Shown piece after piece: positions 60,012 to 64,000 of a stretch of DNA of 64,000 bases. A model generated the notes under the pieces. The model ran no database searches, was not told the DNA's origin, and saw nothing but the letters and a program-made list of their open reading frames with translations. This DNA is from JAVJSU01 sp040219275. GTDB lineage: Bacteria; Chloroflexota; Anaerolineae; Aggregatilineales; Phototrophicaceae. The position numbers and the translations under genes were made by a program. Each line of letters starts with the position of its first letter. Within the stretch, counting starts at the first letter, position 1. Where the stretch lies: contig JAVJSU010000006.1 of the NCBI GenBank assembly GCA_040219275.1, forward strand, positions 1 to 64,000, in the 5' to 3' direction.

Positions 60012-61712
60012 TTAGGATGTCCGGCAATAGGTTTTCAAAAAGCGTTCTTCTGCTTCCGGCGTGCCCATCAAGATCAGATTGGTGTTTGAAGGCAGTGGCT
60101 CATAAGGGTCAACCATCAATTCAGCATGTCCGTCGGATTGCAATGCTACCACAGTACAGCCGGATTTTTTACGGATGTCTAACGCCGCAATTGTCTTGCC
60201 AACTAAAGAAGCAGGCACTGGCATCTTAAAAATCTCCAAACCCTCTGCAACCATCAGGATATTATTACGCCCAATCAGGTTAATGATGGAGTTCGCCCCG
60301 GTGGACGCATAAGACATCACGAAATCCGCCCCGGCACGGTGTAGGGTGCTGATATTCCGCTCCAACCCCGCCCTGCTGATAATTTGCGTATCCGGGCGCA
60401 GACGACGACAGTAAATGGTCAGGTAAACGTTCATATCGTCATCATGTGTGGTGATGAGAATGGTAGATACTTCATGAATCCCGGCTTCTTCTAGCACTTC
60501 GATATCCGCCGCATCACCCACCACGTACTTATCCGCCATTGAGGTTCTCACCCGATCGGATGATTTCTCTACAATCCGGTAATCAATCCCTTTTGAGATT
60601 AATGCACGTGCAACCGCCCGCCCAACGCGTCCACCGCCGATAATTAAAGCATGTGAAGGTGTACTGATTTCTTGCCCAAACAGGACGTTATATTGGTCAA
60701 TCGCCGCTTTAGAGCCAGTCAGCATCAGAGTTGTATTATCCGTAATCTGTATATCCGGTGTCGTCAGTTGGAACTTGCCACGTTCCCAGATACCCACCAC
60801 ATTAACCCCGATTCGATTTCGCAATTGGCTTTCCTGCAAGGTTTGATTCACCAATGATGTCCCCCGCACCGCCGCCTCCGCGACAACCAACTCATCAAAT
60901 TGCCCGACGATGTGCGCTGTTGTCGCATTGTGAACAACTTGTCGCCCCAATGCCTGCCCTAATATCTCCGCAACCTGAAGCACATGAGAGCACCCCGCCA
61001 GTTCCAGAATATCGACTGCCGCATGGTCATTGGCAACCGCAATCATCCGCACCGTTTCGGAAATTTCTCGTACAGTAAACGCCACATTTGCATTAACCTG
61101 ATCGGACGCAGTGGAAGCAACAAACAAGGCTTGATCTACCCTTGCGTTCTGATATGTAACGGGATCATCCAGATCACCAAGCATGATCTTATAGCCCAGA
61201 TCATGCAATCGTAGTGCCTCTGACAAGTCTGAAACGAGGATGACATAGGGGTGTTGATATTGCTTCAATTTCTCAATCAATGTTTTTGTAATAGGATCGA
61301 AGCGCGTCAGGATCGCATGATCGCGTGTGTTCTCCGGCAGTTTTGTGGGGGCGCGGGCGGCTTCCTGAGCACGCATCCAGGGTGCATAGAAAAACTCGAT
61401 AAAGGTAAATGGTAATAAGATAAGAAAAAATATAAGCCCGCTGAGCAGGACGATACTAGAAAACACTTTGCCGAGGTCGGAGTTAAACGTAATATCCCCA
61501 AAACCCAACGTAGACATCACAGTAAGCGTCCAGTACACGCCGGTGATCCAGCTTTCAGAACGCCCCTCATATTCCATCACATAATGAAATATGACGCTAT
61601 ACACCCCCACTAACCCCGCGATAAGCACTAAAAATCGAAACAGGGCAAATACATCCAGGCGCGTTGGGCGGTCTTTTACAAATTGGAGAAGAATGGTCAT
61701 CATTGATTTCAT
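60012..61712 (-). CDS. Potassium channel with two RCK (TrkA-N/C) modules
   Basis: 566 residues: two transmembrane helices around a pore loop with filter TLGFGD, then two RCK modules in series (TrkA-N plus TrkA-C twice), the second with the dinucleotide motif IIGGGRVGRAVARAL. It conducts or regulates K+ flux under nucleotide or Ca2+ control. TATAAT at 61719-61724 predicts a transcript starting almost at ATG 61712, so translation may be leaderless and the longer GTG frame is unlikely. Single gene. Confidence 0.92.
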   Translation of the reverse strand: MKSMMTILLQFVKDRPTRLDVFALFRFLVLIAGLVGVYSVIFHYVMEYEGRSESWITGVYWTLTVMSTLGFGDITFNSDLGKVFSSIVLLSGLIFFLILLPFTFIEFFYAPWMRAQEAARAPTKLPENTRDHAILTRFDPITKTLIEKLKQYQHPYVILVSDLSEALRLHDLGYKIMLGDLDDPVTYQNARVDQALFVASTASDQVNANVAFTVREISETVRMIAVANDHAAVDILELAGCSHVLQVAEILGQALGRQVVHNATTAHIVGQFDELVVAEAAVRGTSLVNQTLQESQLRNRIGVNVVGIWERGKFQLTTPDIQITDNTTLMLTGSKAAIDQYNVLFGQEISTPSHALIIGGGRVGRAVARALISKGIDYRIVEKSSDRVRTSMADKYVVGDAADIEVLEEAGIHEVSTILITTHDDDMNVYLTIYCRRLRPDTQIISRAGLERNISTLHRAGADFVMSYASTGANSIINLIGRNNILMVAEGLEIFKMPVPASLVGKTIAALDIRKKSGCTVVALQSDGHAELMVDPYEPLPSNTNLILMGTPEAEERFLKTYCRTS

Positions 61713-61718
61713 AATGCC

Positions 61719-61724
61719 ATTATA
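61719..61724 (-). promoter_or_regulatory. -10 element of the potassium channel gene
   Basis: A TATAAT lies 7 nt upstream of the chosen ATG 61712; the -35 (TTTAAT, 17-nt spacer) is poor. It decides the start by excluding the upstream GTG. Confidence 0.4.
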
Positions 61725-61754
61725 AGGGGTTTTAATCACGCATTAAAGGACGTT

Positions 61755-63419
61755 CTATTCCACTGGCTCAAAATGCAGAGCCGCCAGCATCCCCCACGCG
61801 GACTCCGGCGCGGCTTCATAAATGGCGACATACTCGGCAAGTGCTTCGTCGGGACGATTAAGTGATTCTAGTGCTAGCGCTCTCCAATAGGCAAGATATG
61901 GCGAATAATCGGCATACAGAGCTTCCGGCTGAGCGAAAATCAACTCGATATCCGCTAAAAGAGATTGATAGTTTTCACGCCGTGCATATTGATATGCGTC
62001 GAATGCCACAAACCTATAAACGTCAGGAATTCTCGTTTCTGATGTAGGAAACGCTGTGGGTTCTATGCCCATTACTGGTCGATAATCGCAACCTGCCTGC
62101 TTAGGATCTGGTAGTGGAAAATAACGCGGATCCGTATTTTCATGACCGAAAAAGAAATTTTGAGGTGTCCACTCATAGGGATTGGTGTATTCATCGGGCG
62201 TAGCACGGTTAATCTCGCTGAAAAAATCATAAGCGGTCTGGCACATCGCTTCTGGCTGATCGCTTCCCGCTTGAAGACGCATAACCAATTCCCCCATTTG
62301 CCCGGATGGTTCAATCATGTCTAAAGTGGTCTGCACTTCCTCCAATTGACCATTCAGCGCATACGACAACACCAAACGCGCAACCAGATATTGTGCCATT
62401 TGACCATCAAATTCCGGCAAAACACGCGCATAAATTTCTACCGCTACTTCATAATCGTAACTTATAAAGGCGTTACCGGCTTCTCGTAGATCACACCAGA
62501 CAGAATTGTCATATGTCGTTGTACTGTCCAAGGTATCCTCTAGCATATTTAGGGTATCAATCCGTGTAATCTGACAGTTCCAGCCGTCTAGCCATGTATA
62601 AACCATCTGAATATTCTCAGGATTTTCGGTCTCGAATTCGACAGATGCTGTGTTGTTTTGCGCCATTGGTATACAATAGCCAAATAAATCGCCTGCACGG
62701 TTAACAAGTTCTCCGTTTTCGTGGGTAACAAAATATAAATCGCCACAGGATGCCCAATAACCATACCCATCGCCTTCAAAAATAATGTCATCGCCACCAT
62801 CACCATCTAAATCAACAATGTCAATAACGGCGAGATGTCCACTTTCTGACATTCCTCGTGTGACAGCATCATCCAATAATCCAACAATCGGCAAGGGCAA
62901 TAATTGAATATTTTCGTTGTCGAGAAGCACATAAAATTGTCTCATGCTCCATGTATCATGAACTTCAAGCAGATGCTCCTCAACGCCGTTGCCATCAAAA
63001 TCCACAGGAGTAGAAATAACGTCAAAATTTCCAATCGTAAACTCATCCGGCAGATTGCTCATTTGCGACTCCCGTAAACCCGCAGTCAGCATCGCCTCAA
63101 ACCAACTACTTACATCAATAGGAAGGTGTATATCAGGTCCAATAGCGACAGAGGTCTGGAATGCTTCAAGCGCAGAAAATGGTAGGTTGGTAAGATTGGT
63201 GGTGGCATAGCGTAGTGAAAATTCTTGCGCGACGATCTTGCGAAGGGAGCCATAGAAATAGGAATCACCCTCGGTAAATGCCTGTTCAATCACTGCCGGA
63301 ACAGTGCGCATATACGCCTCCGCGTCGGGTTCGCGCAGGCGATAGTCGTCGTCATCGGCGCGGGCGGGGAGAGTTACAGCGATCAGCAATAGGAGCGTCA
63401 AAAGAATCAGTTTTCGCAT
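61755..63419 (-). CDS. Secreted protein with FG-GAP-like calcium loops and TPR-like repeats
   Basis: 554 residues: the signal peptide ends LPARA before DDDDY. The middle has VIDIVDLDGDGGDDIIFEGD and DFDGNGVEEHLL, DxDxDG-type calcium-binding loops as in FG-GAP domains, and the C-terminal 250 residues are helical with TPR character (VAVEIYARVLPEFDGQMAQY). The start ATG 63419 is chosen because the longer frame would run through the tRNA gene at 63561-63634. Function unknown. Confidence 0.8.
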   Translation of the reverse strand: MRKLILLTLLLLIAVTLPARADDDDYRLREPDAEAYMRTVPAVIEQAFTEGDSYFYGSLRKIVAQEFSLRYATTNLTNLPFSALEAFQTSVAIGPDIHLPIDVSSWFEAMLTAGLRESQMSNLPDEFTIGNFDVISTPVDFDGNGVEEHLLEVHDTWSMRQFYVLLDNENIQLLPLPIVGLLDDAVTRGMSESGHLAVIDIVDLDGDGGDDIIFEGDGYGYWASCGDLYFVTHENGELVNRAGDLFGYCIPMAQNNTASVEFETENPENIQMVYTWLDGWNCQITRIDTLNMLEDTLDSTTTYDNSVWCDLREAGNAFISYDYEVAVEIYARVLPEFDGQMAQYLVARLVLSYALNGQLEEVQTTLDMIEPSGQMGELVMRLQAGSDQPEAMCQTAYDFFSEINRATPDEYTNPYEWTPQNFFFGHENTDPRYFPLPDPKQAGCDYRPVMGIEPTAFPTSETRIPDVYRFVAFDAYQYARRENYQSLLADIELIFAQPEALYADYSPYLAYWRALALESLNRPDEALAEYVAIYEAAPESAWGMLAALHFEPVE

Positions 63420-63523
63420 GGGAGAGTCCCGGTTAGTTAAAGCTCGTTGACCTATCATACCGCGTAAATGGGGATGTTTGACGCACGATTGGCTGACGGT
63501 TTGGCAACGCTCTCGCCGGAAAC

Positions 63524-63553
63524 AAAAAACGCGACTGCATGAGTCACGTTTTT
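63524..63553 (-). terminator. Terminator of the tRNA gene
   Basis: AAAAACGCGACT and GAGTCACGTTTTT form a stem with one C-A mismatch and loop GCAT; on the minus strand it ends in a run of T. Confidence 0.75.
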
Positions 63554-63560
63554 GAGGTTG

Positions 63561-63634
63561 TGGGCAATAGAGGACTCGAACCTCTGACCTCCTCGACGTC
63601 AACGAGGCGCTCTAGCCAACTGAGCTAATTGCCC
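63561..63634 (-). tRNA. tRNA-Val (anticodon GAC)
   Basis: On the minus strand, 74 nt: acceptor GGGCAAT/ATTGCCC, D-arm GCTC-AGTTGGCTA-GAGC, anticodon stem CCTCG/CGAGG around TTGACGT (anticodon GAC), 5-nt variable loop, T-arm AGAGG-TTCGAGT-CCTCT and discriminator A. CCA is not encoded. It reads GUC valine codons. A promoter (63647-63675) and terminator flank it. Confidence 0.96.
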
Positions 63635-63646
63635 TAGATATTGGCA

Positions 63647-63675
63647 AATATACAGCATCGTACCCTGTTTTGCAA
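63647..63675 (-). promoter_or_regulatory. Promoter of tRNA-Val
   Basis: On the minus strand TTGCAA (63675-63670), a 17-nt spacer and TATATT (63652-63647); start predicted near 63640, 6 nt before the tRNA. Confidence 0.65.
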
Positions 63676-63732
63676 GGGCATCTCGGAGTCATTTGCCAAT
63701 TTTGTGTCCTGTTTTTGCGTGCAGGAATTGTC

Positions 63733-64000
63733 CTATTTCATCGCCATCGTCATGACGGTGCGGGTGCGTTTGGTCATCGTCCGCATCACATGGAGCGCGA
63801 AGGTCGGCGTTTCATGCACCAGAAACAGAAATTTGCTCTCGTCGAGCTTGACGATTTTGCAATCTGTTTTGGCGATGGCGCTGGTGGTGTGGGGACTCTC
63901 ATCAATCAAGGATTTTTCCCCGAAGATGCCACTTTTGACGACTGTTTCCAGCAATTCACCATTAAACATCAGGTCAACTTCGCCATCCTGTATCCCGTAA
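63733..64000 (-). CDS. cNMP-binding domain protein (Crp/Fnr-like), N-terminus off the window
   Basis: The visible 88 or so codons translate to YGIQDGEVDLMF ... VVKSGIFGEKSLIDESPHTT ... SAIAKTDCKIVKLDESKFLFL and end RTMTKRTRTVMTMAMK. The F-GE-SL---SPHTTSA block is the phosphate-binding cassette of a cyclic-nucleotide-binding domain (the usual Arg is His). No helix-turn-helix follows before the stop, so it is a stand-alone sensor domain or the end of a larger protein. The reading frame continues past position 64000. Confidence 0.85.
   Translation of the reverse strand, partial: YGIQDGEVDLMFNGELLETVVKSGIFGEKSLIDESPHTTSAIAKTDCKIVKLDESKFLFLVHETPTFALHVMRTMTKRTRTVMTMAMK

Noticed and set aside
63420..63602. 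N-terminal extension of the secreted protein at 61755
   Set aside because: It would overlap the tRNA-Val gene and its terminator, and would bury the signal peptide that begins at 63419.
1..64000. Prophage, insertion sequence or integrated element
   Set aside because: No transposase, integrase, phage structural gene or att-like duplication was recognised, and composition appears even.

Overview
The window reads as a stretch of bacterial chromosome with about 57 protein genes on both strands, one tRNA gene, and no insertion sequence, prophage or CRISPR array. I infer a member of the Chloroflexota, probably Anaerolineae (Phototrophicales-like). The grounds are moderate GC, Gram-positive-like signal peptides and lipoboxes, many secreted proteins with acidic or Thr/Ser-rich linkers, Ser/Thr kinases fused to NB-ARC, TPR and LuxR modules, an orphan CpaF-type ATPase, and many VOC, CPBP, U32 and Uma2 proteins. 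This is a judgement of style; there is no 16S gene to prove it.

Region 1-15 kb: a cysteine-free peroxiredoxin-like protein, an acyl-CoA dehydrogenase, a TolB-like propeller, an arsenic cassette (arsC plus an ArsR-ArsC fusion, with promoter and operator visible), a MerA-like flavoprotein, a CIA30 protein, a sensor kinase, a pectinacetylesterase-like enzyme, two VOC proteins, a CPBP protease, and a two-gene unit of an SDR-VOC fusion with a divergent QueA-like protein.

Region 15-30 kb: a 1223-residue kinase/NB-ARC/TPR/LuxR regulator, an ABC-2 exporter pair, an SMP-30-like secreted propeller, a thioredoxin-reductase-like protein, azlC/azlD with a nearby AraC regulator, a 67-residue gene with a complete transcription unit, and an MsbA-type exporter.

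Region 30-35.3 kb is the most distinctive part. Six consecutive same-strand genes encode surface lipoproteins or secreted proteins built on one domain (signature YPEGW). A seventh relative lies at 21.7 kb. One member is a chimera and one carries the domain twice.

Region 35-64 kb: a secreted protein with six copies of an unfamiliar 20-22-residue repeat, an ECF sigma factor with a putative membrane partner, a peptidylarginine-deiminase-family enzyme, an Uma2 nuclease, a HAS-barrel-like protein with an unknown partner, a CpaF-type ATPase, a 1462-residue membrane kinase-like protein with degenerate catalytic motifs, an SH3b protein, a U32 peptidase-family protein, a double-RCK potassium channel, a TPR-like secreted protein, tRNA-Val(GAC), and a cNMP-binding fragment at the right edge.

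Intergenic regions contain several families of hairpin-forming repeats (pairs near 0.1/12.5 kb, 0.03/50.2 kb and 8.3/10.0 kb, and a period-8 inverted element at 22.8 kb). Many clear intrinsic terminators are present. A few promoters are good enough to decide start codons. Starts were moved inward wherever a Shine-Dalgarno sequence, promoter, terminator or tRNA made the longest reading frame unlikely.
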